Shown: positions 1-11,125 of the stretch, one piece after another
Layout: each line of letters opens with the position of its first letter
Numbering within the stretch: position 1 is the first letter of the stretch
Source: Lumbricus terrestris
Taxonomy: Eukaryota; Annelida; Clitellata; Crassiclitellata; Lumbricidae
Direction: 5' to 3'
Assembly (NCBI GenBank): GCA_949752735.1
Contig: OX457050.1
Span: forward strand, 39,194,421 to 39,258,420
DNA: 64,000 nucleotides
Translations under genes and position numbers: made by a program
Notes under the pieces: generated by a model
What the model saw: only the letters and a program-made list of their open reading frames with translations
What the model was told of the DNA's origin: nothing
Database searches by the model: none

Positions 1-870
1 CATACATACATACATACATACATACATAATTTATATATGTATGCACATACGAACATACATACACATGCCTGTATTGTATGATGTGTGTATGTATGTATGT
101 ACTGTATGTATTGTATGTATGTGCCATACATACAATACATACATACATGACATTGTATGCATATATGCATGTATGATACATACATATATACATACATACA
201 TACGTGCGTACATACATACATACATACATACATACATACATACATACATACATACATACATACATACATACATACATACATACATACATACATACATACG
301 TACATACATTATGCATGTTGTATGATGAAGTATGTATGCATGTATTGTATGTATGTATTGTATGTATGTATGTATGCATGTATGTGTGTAAGCAGTATGT
401 ATTCATGAATGTCTATATGTATGTGCGTATGTGTGAATACCCAAATGTATGCATATACGTACGTATGTATGCAAGCATGTTTGCACATACATACATACAT
501 GCATACATACATACATGCATACATACATACACACGCATACATACAAACATACATACATTCAAGCATACATCAATATACATACATACATGATGAGCAAACA
601 ATTGTCAAACATGCAGGTATTCGTGCATGAATGTGTGCATGTATGTTTGTTTGTATTTATGTATGTATGCTTGTATGTATGCTTGCATGTGTGTGCATAT
701 TTGCATGTATTCGTGTCTGAATATATGTTAGTATTCAGCATGCATATATGCATGCATGTAGTTTTGCTTTTATGTACATACATTTGTGATATATGAATAT
801 GTGCATTTATGTTTGTATATATGTTTGTGTGTATGTTTGTATGTATGTATGCAATAATTTTTTGGGTTAT
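1..870. repeat. Degenerate ATAC/GTAT tetranucleotide array
   Basis: Almost pure CATA repeats lie at 1-28 and 203-300. Between and after them the array degenerates into GTAT, GCAT and GTTT variants and changes strand sense several times. ORFs here of Met-Tyr-Val-Cys or Tyr-Ile-His-Thr character are translations of the microsatellite and are not genes. Confidence 0.95.
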
Positions 871-1009
871 GTATATAAATAACATTACCTTGACGAATTG
901 TTCTTTGAAAAACAGTCCTAGAACTCAAATCTTGCAGTGCAGAGTTGCAGAGTTGCAGAAATCCAGCTCTGCATTGGCCAAAAAGCTCATGTGTAAGCTG
1001 TTTTACGCT

Positions 1010-1212
1010 GGGGTCCGTTCGGACCCCAACAGAAAATAATTTATTAAAAATTCAAAATAATTTTTTTCAAAAAAGTAGCTACAGCATATCATGTAGGACA
1101 GACCTATAGACAAATTCATAAAATGCCGACTCTTAATCATTTATCGAAAAAAAAGTTGCACAGCAGTTTATGTGCTTGGGGTCCGAACGGACCCCACTTG
1201 GTAGGATGAGGG
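1010..1212. mobile_element. piggyBac-type (TTAA) element fragment with two hairpins
   Basis: Two hairpins of the form GGGGTCCG-NN-CGGACCCC lie at 1010-1027 and 1178-1195. The right one is followed by an end reading GATGAGGG directly before TTAA (1213-1216), the piggyBac-type end/target arrangement. A close relative of this end occurs at 20250-20309. No matching left TTAA end is visible, so the element is probably truncated on that side. Confidence 0.5.
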
Positions 1213-1216
1213 TTAA

Positions 1217-1350
1217 AGTCACATGAAGAAACGGCTTCGAGACAATTATCTTTTTCGGACCAAAATGCTGATGACAAACCACGAAGTGGGACGACGGATG
1301 AAAATCTTCAGAGCAAAACAAGAAGCGTGATCATTTTTTAAATTTTTTTT
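1217..1350. repeat. Diverged fragment of the fold-back repeat at 44593-45503
   Basis: This stretch shares long runs with one arm of the palindromic repeat at 44593-45503, including the ACCACGAAGTGGGA core and the following ATGAAAATCTTCAGA. It looks like a half copy that abuts the TTAA end at 1213. Confidence 0.5.
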
Positions 1351-1434
1351 GGCAATAGAGTTGAAATTGCATTCTAAGTAGACGATATAAACTTGCGTAT
1401 ACATGCACCATTGCATGCATACATACATACATAC

Positions 1435-2107
1435 CAGTGTTACCGCTCCTTGGCTTTTTTCCCAAGATCTTGGCTTTTTCAATCGTATCTTGGGATATTG
1501 GCTTTTTTTCAAAGGACCTTGGCTTTTTTACTTGGCTTTTTTTCTGCCCACTAAATAACAATTATCTTAGCAATAATCCAGTAAATAACAATGATTTTAG
1601 CAATAATCCACTAAATAACAATAATCTTGGCAATAATATAACTATGGCTCCATCTGCTGACTAGTATATAGGCCTATCCGTCTTATTAATATTCTCTGAA
1701 CTGTTTGCTCTCTGCATATTAGTTATTTGTGACGTCACGTGCAATTTCGCGAGATTCCGCGCAAAATCGCAAATAACTTGATACGGATAAATGCGATAAG
1801 TTGATCACATATACTTATATTAATAACAATAGACATTAATCTTAGAAATGCAAACAAGTCGGCTTCAATGGCACACAAGATCACAACTCAAGACAACTAA
1901 AGTGAAGATGACGTTCATTTCTCAAAACAAGCGCAATTTAACAATTTAACATACATTGATTTCAAGATTAATCATACATAATTTCATAAACATCAGCTTC
2001 TGTTGAAATAAAATAGGTGATATGGCCCATAATTATGAACTTGGCTTTTCTTGGCTTTTTTTAAGACCACATCTTGGCTTTTCTTAAAATTTGGAGCGGT
2101 ATCACTG
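1435..2107. mobile_element. hAT-like non-autonomous element with TSD ATACATAC
   Basis: Terminal inverted repeats CAGTGTTACCGCTCC (left) and GGAGCGGTATCACTG (right) differ at one base. The 8-bp sequence ATACATAC flanks both ends, as expected for hAT, although the flank is itself an ATAC array, which weakens that test. CTTGGCTTTTTT-type repeats lie just inside both ends (about 1447-1550 and 2040-2085), in the same orientation. A 30-bp AATAATCCA-type repeat occurs at 1553-1640. No transposase is visible. Confidence 0.65.
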
Positions 2108-2450
2108 ATACATACATGCATGCACGCATATATAAAAAAATGCATTCCTACGTGCATAGGCTAGATATATACACATGCATGTATATACAATAATACAAAC
2201 ATTTATATTATTATGCTTGTATGTATGTATGTATGTATGTATGTATGTATGTATGTATGTATGTATGTATGTATGCATGTAAGTATGCATGTATGTATGC
2301 GTGTATGTTTGGAAATGTATATGTATACATGTATGAATGTATGTACGAAGGCATGCATGTGTGAATGCATGTATGTAATTATGTATGTAAGTATGTATGA
2401 ATACATATATGTATGCATGTATGTATGCATGTATGTATGTATTCATATTC
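2108..2450. repeat. GTAT/GCAT tetranucleotide array
   Basis: Pure GTAT repeats at about 2217-2277 grade into degenerate GTAT, GCAT and GAAT units up to about 2445. This is probably the continuation of the array that the hAT-like element at 1435-2107 entered. Confidence 0.9.
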
Positions 2451-3300
2451 GATATTTGTTTCAGCTAATATAAGTTCATTAGCTGGTGACAAAGTTTACA
2501 CAGAAATATCGATTTGCGTTGTAAAAAAAACAACTTTTCCACACATTTTTATTTATTTTGAGCACTTCCCGTCATCAGAAGTTAAATTAATTGGTATGAA
2601 AAAGTAGCCCTTCATGCCCTCTATGGAATGGCATAATTTATTTCTCTTCAAAAAAGAACATATTATGGTGTTTTGCATAATTATGTTAATTGAGATCTGT
2701 CAAAAAGCAATATGCATATGTTCAAACATCATTTTTTAGGTCCAAAATATCAACTCAGTGCCTAAAAATTTTGCTTAATAAAGTTTTGGTCCATAATGGG
2801 TTAATTTCAGTGGGTCTATTGATTATCGCACTAATTTAAAGAATTTGAAAACAAGATCATTTCATGTTTAGGCCAAATAAATAGCCTAGTCTACTTCATG
2901 TTAATGCAAATGACTAACGCATGTGTGACTTAGGCCTACCGACTAACTTATAGGCTTGAAACACAGCTACAATAATAATTATTAAACTGACGAACACCGT
3001 CCGCTACAGATCAGGACTCAGGAGGCGAAAGACGGAAATTTATCCGCTAGAGTTACAAAAGCATTCCCAACACTAGACCTATCAGCTAATTCGAGGGATT
3101 GTTTCAATTCTGCTAAAATAATGGGTGTCTATTACAGATTTTAATAGGTAGGCCCCATGTTATCAGATTGGTACTATAAATTATACAGTATAGCCTATAA
3201 TTATTGCCTTTGCCATTTTAAATTCTCGGTTTATTTTTAATTTCTGACAGCTAGGCCTAAACCAATAAACTTATTTTCTCATTGACCTATCGCAGGTTGC
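2451..3300. other. Unannotated AT-rich single-copy-looking stretch
   Basis: I see no ORF, repeat array or transposon end here. Short TAGGCCTA-like words recur, as in most of the window. Confidence 0.5.
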
Positions 3301-3309
3301 TCGTAATTT

Positions 3310-3733
3310 TTAGTTCCCAGACATAGTCCACGTTGTGCGCTGTTGAAATTCAGCGTAGAAAACATGCAGCACTCCGTCTGAAACACGCTCGTATAACGGT
3401 ATAACTTCAGAGGGAGAATGGACAACCGCGCCTATTGTTTCAATTGACTCACTCCATTGGAATTTTCTGCTTCGTAGAATGCTCGAATCCATGTAAGTTA
3501 TTGTCTTCGATTTTTTCCACCGCTGCTTTCATGTTCCACAAAGCACAAGAATTAAACAAATCCGGTCTTTTAAAATAAAATCGACGATTTTTTTACAGGA
3601 GTCAAAAGAATTACCGGTAGAGTCTAGACTACTTAACGCGTTTCAACCTAGCACGATGCTTTGCTGTTGCCTCCTGGCGAGCATTCTATTCATCACGGAA
3701 GCCGATTCATCGGCCAATAATTCTAGCTTACAT
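3310..3733 (+). CDS. Possible first exons of a secreted protein (signal peptide in 3656-3733)
   Basis: An ATG at 3656 opens 26 codons that begin Met-Leu-Cys-Cys-Cys-Leu-Leu and continue with a short hydrophobic core (residues 2-13) and a polar Ser/Asn-rich stretch. This fits a signal peptide. The reading frame runs into a good splice donor, GTGAGT, at 3734. A pyrimidine-rich acceptor ends at 3598 (TTTTTTTACAG), and a second good donor, GTAAGT, lies at 3494. The simplest model is therefore a non-coding first exon ending at 3493, a 105-bp intron, and a second exon of 3599-3733 carrying the start codon. I could not find matching downstream exons, and the transposon at 4690-5431 would lie in the next intron. 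The protein family cannot be named. It may also be a chance arrangement of splice-like sites. Confidence 0.35.
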
Positions 3734-4628
3734 GTGAGTTCCTACCTTTGCCATAACTATTCTAGGATTAATAAAAATTTCTCTCATTCGAACTACTCTT
3801 AGCAACTTTCAAAATGAACCCTTAGACAATAGCCAAAGAGTATCCGCTACCATTAGAGAATCTTTTACATGGTTCTAGGACTTAATGGTAGCGGACAAAA
3901 TGTGCGAACAAAATGACACGGACAAACTGTTAAGCTTGTTTGGACAAAATGGTAGTGGGACCCAAACATGGAATGAGATTCCCATTTCCATCAGATTGCT
4001 ACGTACCAAATCTTTGGCTCTTGAAGTTAAAAAATGGGTGCTCGACAATAACTAATTAATTATTTTTCTGGCACAACGTGGCCTATCATTGTCTCTTATT
4101 CAGACCTTTGAAACTGATAAATTATTAATAGCATCCAATCTCTCACTTTTAATAAAATTTGGTGTCGACTTAGGCTAGATCCTGATTCAGACCTTTGAAA
4201 CTGATCCTAATTCCTACAACCAGTGCAGAAGCATCCCGATCATTCGGTGACTTTTGTGCCTCATGCTTCGCTGAAGGCCCTATGATCCTCGAATGTTTGA
4301 CCTTGCTTTTAGTTAAGGTGTTTGCTGTATCCTTAAAGTTGGTTTGTTTTATTATATCTTATGTCAAGACCACTATATGGCAACTTAATGGGCATCATCA
4401 TCATGTTATCACCACCCAAGGGACCCATCTAGTGGAGCTGCAAGACCCTTTCCGGGTCCCATGTAGACCTACAACCAAATTGTAACAATTAGCATCATTT
4501 TTAAGCACTGCCTCATTACATTTAGCTAACTTTGTTTCCTTCATGCTTGATTTGATTTGATACGTTGTTCTGGTTCTGGTTGCCAAGTAAATGATTTGAT
4601 TTGATTTGAATAGCCAATACATAATATG

Positions 4629-4668
<40 letters not shown>

Positions 4669-4680
4669 TCAGATGCATAC
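3734..4680. other. Non-coding stretch with GGACAAAATG-type repeats and an AT run
   Basis: Around 3880-3965 there are several imperfect GGACAAAATG repeats that resemble the arm units of the Mutator-like element at 30946-31951; this may be a relic. A pure (AT)n run is at 4630-4661. No gene is recognised. Confidence 0.5.
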
Positions 4681-4689
4681 ATAAAATTT

Positions 4690-5431
4690 GGTTCTAGGGC
4701 AATTACCCCCTGGACAATTACCCTCCGGACAATTACCCCCCGACAATTACCCCTGGACAATTACCCCCCAGGACAATTACCCCCCGGACAACTACCCCCG
4801 TGCCAATTACCCCCCGGACAATTACCCCCTGTACCAATTACCCCCCGGACAATTACCCCCCGTGCAAATAATAAGTCTTTGTCGTGCTAAACGCAAGTTA
4901 GTGTTAAACGTTAAAGAAAAATATTAAATAAAATCCAATCTAAACACGGCTCTAAACTAGCTGTAGGCCTAACACCTGCCTAATAGATATTTAAATGTTA
5001 TCGATAGAGGTCTGGATTCAGTTAGTTTTAAAAGCAAGGTCATGAGCTACTCCACGAAGATAGAAAATGACTTTGTGTGCGTCGTATTTGCGAACGATTG
5101 CCAGAATTCTTGTGTTTGTGTCCGCATATTTTTTTTCTTGTAGGTTGTGGTGGATTATAGGCTTTGGCAGCGCTGAAGGTCTCACAATTACGAAGACCAT
5201 GACCATGAGATTGTTCGTTCCCTCACGCGTATCTTCGTATACGCGTGAGGGAACAATCTCACACTGAGTGTGTCACGGGGGGTAGTTGTCCGGGGGGTAA
5301 TTGGCATGGGGGTAATTGTCCGGGTGGTAATTGGTACGGGGGTAATTGTCCTGGGGTAATTGTCCAGGGGGTAATTGTCGGGGGGTAATTGTCCGGGGGG
5401 TAATTGTCCAGGGGGTAATTGTCCTGTCACC
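4690..5431. mobile_element. Mutator-like element M1 with minisatellite arms; TSD ATAAAATTT
   Basis: The 9-bp sequence ATAAAATTT lies directly outside both ends (4681-4689 and 5432-5440). The termini GGTTCTAGGGCAATTACC (left) and GGTGACAGGACAATTACC (right, reverse complement) match at 14 of 18 positions. Both arms are tandem arrays of a roughly 14-17-bp unit containing GGACAATTACCCCC (left about 4699-4865; right, inverted, about 5278-5428). Between them lies non-coding DNA and a strong palindrome at 5207-5260. Nine-bp duplications and long inverted repeats are typical of Mutator-like elements. No transposase is present. Confidence 0.75.
5207..5260. repeat. Perfect-stem palindrome inside element M1
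   Basis: The arms GTTCCCTCACGCGTAT and ATACGCGTGAGGGAAC are exact reverse complements around a short TTCG-type loop. Pairing extends outward through GAGATTGTT/AACAATCTC with one bulge. Confidence 0.9.
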
Positions 5432-5501
5432 ATAAAATTTGACTATCTCAATTCCGTAAATTTGACCCTAGAATAAAAATGCGTGTTTATTGATTTTGTA
5501 G

Positions 5502-5549
5502 AACATTTGAAGTGTAGCGGCATCTGGGCGATACATTACAGCTCGGCGA
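5502..5549 (+). other. Isolated exon-like segment (acceptor + open frame + GTAAGT donor)
   Basis: A pyrimidine-rich acceptor TTGATTTTGTAG precedes 5502 and a GTAAGTG donor follows 5549. One frame is open over 15 codons. Its phase does not join directly to the exon ending at 3733, so it cannot be the immediately following exon of that gene without another exon between them. Chance is likely. Confidence 0.15.
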
Positions 5550-7000
5550 GTAAGTGACTGGTCAGAAGCTGGACCGATATCTGGCGGCATTTATCACTTT
5601 AATAAAATAATCCTTCGAAAGTTCTATTGTAAACAATTGGTATCTTCAAAATCGAGATGTATTCACTCATTCTGATTGACTTCTTGCTAGCAGGAGGTGC
5701 ACAGGTGCGCCTTTGACTTGCACAGAACAACGATGGAAGGAGCTGTCTGTATTTCTTTTTTCATGCATGATACTCATTCATTCGTTCATTCTAAACTTTA
5801 GTTGCAGAGCGCCACTCGACGATGGTGGCTACTCAGAAGCGATTCCAAAATCAGAACGTTAAATGAGAAGATTTTTACACGTAGACAGAGAGCGGAATGA
5901 TCCATCACCGTGAAGCCACGGTTCCGCTTAGTGGATGTGCGAGCAAAGGTTTTTAATGGTCAGAAAGCAGAATCTGTTCAGCCGAACGAAGGAGCGCAAG
6001 TGGCGAACGATAACAATAGGGCTACAGAGATCGCAAAGATAAGCAGAAGCGACGTCTAGCAAGAAGCGCAAAACTAGAGCAGTGATCCTACTTAGGCCTA
6101 TAGGCTACTCGATTTTGCTGCTTGATGGGAGCCAGTGGAAAATATTGACTATCCTGAATTTCCATGCAACACAGAATCGTTTGCGCGCTCTGTCAAAATT
6201 GTCACTGAAGCATCTGCAGCATTGGATTATTGGAACCACGAGAACTAATGTCCTCATTCGATATCAAAGCAGAATTTCAATCTGAGCATCAAAAATGAGA
6301 TTATTATTTTAATGTTTCTGTTTAATGTTGAGTTTAGTGTTTATTGTTTAATTCTGCAGACGTACATTCATGTTATTTACAAGATAGGGTCCACTATAAT
6401 TGGCATCTCACCCTTTTTTAGATGATACATTTTTCTACAATGTTCAATTTGTTTAAAATGGGGCACGTTTTAGAATTTAGACCCTTTAGAGTAGGAATTG
6501 TAGAAGGAATATTTGGTATAATAGCCGAACTATGCCAAAGGCAATGTCGAGTAGCCTAATCACTTTTACTTTCATAGTGCATATATAATTTTATTATCTT
6601 TTCACTCCATCATACAATAGGCCTGGGTAGACCCGCAGCAGACTTTGGGCTTCAGTGTGTTAGGCTATAGGCCTAGATTCGGTTGGATCGGGGGTCCAGA
6701 GGCAAATGCCCCACACATTTTGGGCGAGTCTGTTTTTTTCGGGCAAGCAGACCCGGAAAATATTAAACAAACTATACCTGAAGTCCAACGCTCATTTAAG
6801 CTTACACCACATTGTCTCTCAGTTCCAATTTGCCCGAATCGAGTTAGATACTAGCTCACAGCCATCATGGATAAGTAGGAAATTCATAAAAATGTTGTGA
6901 ATTCACGGTAGCGTTTTGCAAATAATGGCGAAAATTGAAGCAAATTTGCAAGCCGAAATTTGCCCGAAAATCGCGACAATTCGTGCGGGCTAAGGCAGGG
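5550..7000. other. No gene recognised
   Basis: ORFs are short and show no recognisable motifs. No tandem array or transposon end was seen. Confidence 0.4.
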
Positions 7001-7355
7001 TTGATGAGATAAATTCCTGGCCCCTATAGTCAGAGCTTTCACGGGTCCCTAAACTATCTTAAGACTAGAACTAAATGAGAAACTCCCCCAAGACCGACCC
7101 ACACCTCAAAGCGGTGGGGGTGGCAACAGCCAAGTAAGGGAATGCCTGCTAGGGCTAAGCCATCAGTGGAGAAGGTTTCGACCAAAGTACCACCTACGGC
7201 GCTTCGCGGGGTGGACAGCCCCAGCAGGAACCCTGAAAGAGCTGGCTAACGTGGGCGGCAACCAGTCCCCAAGACGGGGTTTGTCAGATGAGTGTCGATG
7301 CGCTGACAGCAAAAGAAAAACACGATTGTAACTTGAGGCCAGATATGGGCTCAAA

Positions 7356-7955
7356 ATGAATTTTGAGAAGTCTAAGACAATGGTGTTTGGAGCAAAAGAT
7401 CTGCCCAGAGAAATGGAAATAGATGGAAACAAACTGGAAAATGTAGAGAATTTCACCTATTTGGGATGCGTCAACACATACGACCTAGATAACAAGGCAG
7501 AATTACGGGTAAGGATTGGAAAAGCATCAGCAGCATTGAGTGCAATGGACAAAGTTTGGAAGAGTAAATCTATACAACTGAGATTAAAACTGGAAGTGCT
7601 AAGAACTTGCGTATTCAGCAGCATGCTTTACGGATGTGAAGCGTGGACAATAACCAAGGAGTCAGAAGCAAGAATACTCGCTTTCGAGAGAAGGTGCTAC
7701 AGAAAGATCTTGCGAATTGGATGGATGCAGAAAGTAACAAACGCAGAATTGTATAGGCGAATAGGCCACACAGAGAACCTTATGCAGAAAATAATAACAA
7801 GGAAGCTAGATCTCTTCGGGCATATTTGCAGGATGGACAACAGCAGAAAGATAAAGACAGTTGTGCTTGGAAGAATGAAGGGATCTAACAGGAAAGGACG
7901 ACCACACAAGGAATGGCTGGATAACATATCAGAATGGTGTGGGGCACCACTATAG
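7356..7955 (+). pseudogene. Reverse transcriptase C-terminal fragment (endonuclease-RT type LINE)
   Basis: The ORF encodes about 200 residues of the end of a LINE polyprotein. It opens with the thumb-side motif LKMNFEKSKTMVFG (Asn/Phe-Glu-Lys-Ser-Lys-Thr), then FTYLGC, the conserved LYGCEAWT segment, and a C-terminal region with RKLDLFGHICRMD and GRPHKEWLD. These are hallmarks of the endonuclease-reverse transcriptase proteins that are widespread in invertebrate genomes. The YXDD catalytic motif and everything N-terminal to it are absent: upstream sequence switches to non-coding LINE sequence at about 7330. The exact LINE clade (RTE-like or another) was not determined. The ORF is open but is a dead fragment. 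Confidence 0.85.
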
Positions 7956-8045
7956 GACCTAACACACGCCGCCTTAGAGAGACAAACCTGGCGTGGAATA
8001 ACGAGAACGGCATCGAGCACCTACGGGCATTGGTCCCTCGGTTGT

Positions 8046-8115
<70 letters not shown>
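8046..8115. repeat. (ATG)n microsatellite, LINE tail
   Basis: Pure ATG repeat directly at the 3' end of the LINE copy at 7005-8045. The sister copy at 30736 ends instead in a short CATCACCATCA stretch. Confidence 0.9.
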
Positions 8116-8710
8116 ATGAGAAAAAATGTAAAATCAAATTCGAATAATAAAATTCATGGCACGACTGGGAGCGCCTCTGAACGGTTCACCCTACTAAAAG
8201 TGCTTTGTAGATTAATAAATATGGTACAATACAAAACAATATGCAATTCTGCATTTATTCTGTTGGAGATTGGAAGTTTAAACTGATTGTAGTGAAGGCA
8301 TATACCTACGGCATAAACTTCCCAATTTGCATATATAATAATTATAAGTCTAACGTTACCCAGGGCGGTCCTTAAAGTAGCCGGGCCACAGGGTATTTGC
8401 CCCTCTGCCCCTTCTCCACGGGTGAGGGCGCCATAACAGAAACTGCTTTTATACAGATACATAAGTCCAGGGTCCGATTCAGGGTGGGCAATCCGGCCAT
8501 GCCTCCCATTTGACATTTACACAGAATTTGGCCCCAATAACTGAATGCGACTTTTAAAAGATTATCAGATTTGAAAATAGCGCAGTTGGCAGGTTTTTTT
8601 CATGAATTTTGGAAGAAAGTCTAACAAGGTCGTAAGAAAAATGTCCGCCAAAGCCATTCCTTGATTCTCCTCGCATTTGCCACCCCCATCCCCTCTTCGA
8701 AACTTTCCGA

Positions 8711-8965
8711 ATGGTGGTGGTGATGGTGGTGGTGGTGATGGAGTTGGTGATGATGGTGGTGGTGATGGCAGTGTTGGTTGTGGTGGTGGCGGTGGTGATG
8801 ATGGTAGTAGTGGTGGTGGTGGTGGAGGTGGTGGTGGCGGTGGTGGCGGCGGTGGTGGTGGTGGTGGCGGTGGTGGTGGTGGTGGCGGTGGTGGTGGTGA
8901 TGGTATTGATGGTGGTGGAGGTGGCGGCGGAGGTGGTGGTGGCAGTGGTTCTGATAGCGGTGGCT
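8711..8965. repeat. (GGT)n-rich trinucleotide array
   Basis: GGT repeats with GAT and GGC interruptions. The poly-Gly, poly-Val and poly-Thr ORFs across it in several frames are artefacts of the repeat. Confidence 0.95.
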
Positions 8966-9293
8966 ATTGCTATTGTTTTTGGTGGCTGTCGTTTTTGATA
9001 GAGATGCATTAAATAATTATTATTGAAACGTAGAAATCAATAATCCTCATATTGTGAAGATGTCGTGCGTGACTGATCGCGAGCAGCGGTCTCAGTTTTC
9101 TATAGAGGTCATAAATATTTAATTCATCGATACGCAAATATCTAACCCCTTCCCCTTCGAATTCCATTACCACGGCCATGTTGAAAGAATGCGTTCGGTG
9201 AAGCGACACATCAGGTGATATGCTTGAACGCTGTAACATAACATAACTATTAAGCTGTTGTCCTGAAATTTGTCAATAAAGAAACTTCAATGT

Positions 9294-9425
9294 AGTTAAG
9301 TTACCGAACCCACTGCTGTAAAGCCGACCTGCGTGTCGTGCTACAGTGGGCCGTATTTCGTATAACCTGTACCTGTAATCGTTCTGCGGTGTGTCAGATT
9401 GAATCATTAAAAGGAATATTATAAT
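9294..9425 (+). mobile_element. SINE 3' domain (5'-truncated copy)
   Basis: Near-identical over about 125 bp to the 3' part of the tRNA-headed SINE at 36129-36450, starting at AAGTTACCGAACCCACTGCT and ending in an AT-rich tail. The tRNA-like head is missing. Confidence 0.7.
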
Positions 9426-9990
9426 GTATTTAAGTCTGCAGGACGAGTATTATAATACAGTGGTGGTGGTAAAAAGTATCACTACGGTTTTTGTTGCCAA
9501 CATCTTCGTCAAAAGTATGAATTTCTGAATCTAATTTTATAGGCTTACATACACTGACCACATTTCACTACAAAAAATTTAAAATAGAACAAGAGTTATA
9601 TCGCTTTCTGTGGGACCACTCTGTTTTTTGACGATTCGAAAACATAACGCAACAAAGATTTTAAAAATACGATTTTATTCAGCCACATCTCAAAGAATTG
9701 TTATAAAATTAACTTTATAGTGCTTACAAATATGTGCTCAATGTGTCCACCACCATGCAGTGCCCACACTTGCTCTGAATATCTCTGAAAGGTTTTTGAT
9801 GGTCTTGTTGAGGATTGACTCTTCATCATAAAAGTACATCCCCTTGCAAACCATATATGCACTAAAACGCTCTGAAAAATCCTCAGTCCCTCACCCAACC
9901 AAGTGGGTCCGTTGGAACCCAGGTGCATAATGGGTTATTTATTTAAAATATTATTTTACATAAATTATTTTTATGGTCGTTATTGCTGTT
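9426..9990. other. No gene recognised
   Basis: AT-rich sequence between the SINE fragment and the next GGT array. ORFs are short and featureless. Confidence 0.4.
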
Positions 9991-10029
9991 GTGCTGCTGC
10001 TCGTTTTGTTGGTTCTTGTGGCGGTTGGT

Positions 10030-10405
10030 GGTAGAGTTAGTGGTGACGGTGGTGGTGACAGTGGTGGTGGTGACAGTGGTGGTGGTGATGGCGGTGGTAG
10101 TGGTGGTGGTGGTGACGGTGACGGTGGTGATGGCGGTGGTAGTGGTGATGGTGGTGGAGGTGATGGTGGAGTTGGTGATGGTTGTGGTGGTTGTGGTGGT
10201 GATTGTGGTGGTGGTGGTGGTAGTGATGGTGGTGGTGATGGTTGTGGTGGTTGTGGTGGTGATTGTGGTGGTGGTAGTGATGGTGGTGGTGGTGGTGTTT
10301 GTGGTGGTGATGGTGGTGATGGTGGTGGTGGTAGTGATGGTGGTGGTGATGGTGGAGTTGATGGTGGAGGTGGGGGTGGCAGTGGCAGTGGCGAGGATAG
10401 TGGGG
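10030..10405. repeat. (GGT)n-rich trinucleotide array
   Basis: GGT/GAT/AGT repeat of about 375 bp with internal duplications of a GGTTGTGGTGGTGATTGTGG motif near 10180-10270. The poly-Gly, poly-Val and poly-His ORFs over it are not genes. Confidence 0.95.
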
Positions 10406-10439
10406 GCTATTTTTATAATTTGTCAGCGCCATCTATTAA

Positions 10440-10620
10440 TGTTCTGCGGTTGAATGACGGCGTTTAATGAATACAATGACAATAAATAAACAATAGAGAA
10501 ATTGTCCTGACGGCCATTCGCATAACAATGCGAACGACGCGAAGTTGAGGACTGATCGGTAGAATAATTAATGGTTGGACGTCATTACTGTGCGGTAGGC
10601 AATAGCTTGATGCTCATCGA
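10440..10620. repeat. Interspersed repeat shared with 15354-15465
   Basis: Both places begin GTTCTGCGGTTGAATGACG, continue with ATGAATA and CAATGACA-like words, include a CATTCGCAT...CGA(A)CGACG...GAAGT stretch, and lead into a GAT- or GATAAT-type microsatellite. Confidence 0.4.
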
Positions 10621-10640
10621 TTGGTCAACGAAGAAGAACT

Positions 10641-10932
<292 letters not shown>

Positions 10933-11125
10933 TGTTGTTGTCTAGGTGTCTATGTGGATCAGAATGTTACATGCAGTACTCATATCGATCAGATAATTAG
11001 TATCTCATAAAATGGTTTAAAAGATTTTAATCATTAAGCGAATATCTTACCTGCTCTCACCTAATACTTTATTGACCTTATACTACTCCATGGTTCAGCC
11101 GTATTTGAGTTATATTGTAACACTA

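Larger units (their letters stand above)
7005..8120 (+). mobile_element. Internally deleted non-LTR retrotransposon with (ATG)n tail
   Basis: Non-coding sequence at about 7005-7330 joins the 3' part of a reverse transcriptase ORF (7356-7955), followed by about 90 bp of 3' sequence and a long ATG microsatellite tail at about 8046-8115. A second copy of the 3' region, on the - strand, is at 30736-30945 and resumes at about 31954. The catalytic fingers/palm of the RT and the endonuclease are missing, so the copy cannot move itself. Confidence 0.75.

Noticed and set aside
4699..4865. CRISPR-like array (regular short repeats)
   Set aside because: Repeats are directly adjacent without unique spacers, are inverted on the other side, and the DNA is eukaryotic.
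8554..9012. Long Gly-, Val- and Thr-rich ORFs on both strands
   Set aside because: All frames of a (GGT)n array are open; repeat artefact. The same applies to 9973-10467 and 19533-20234.
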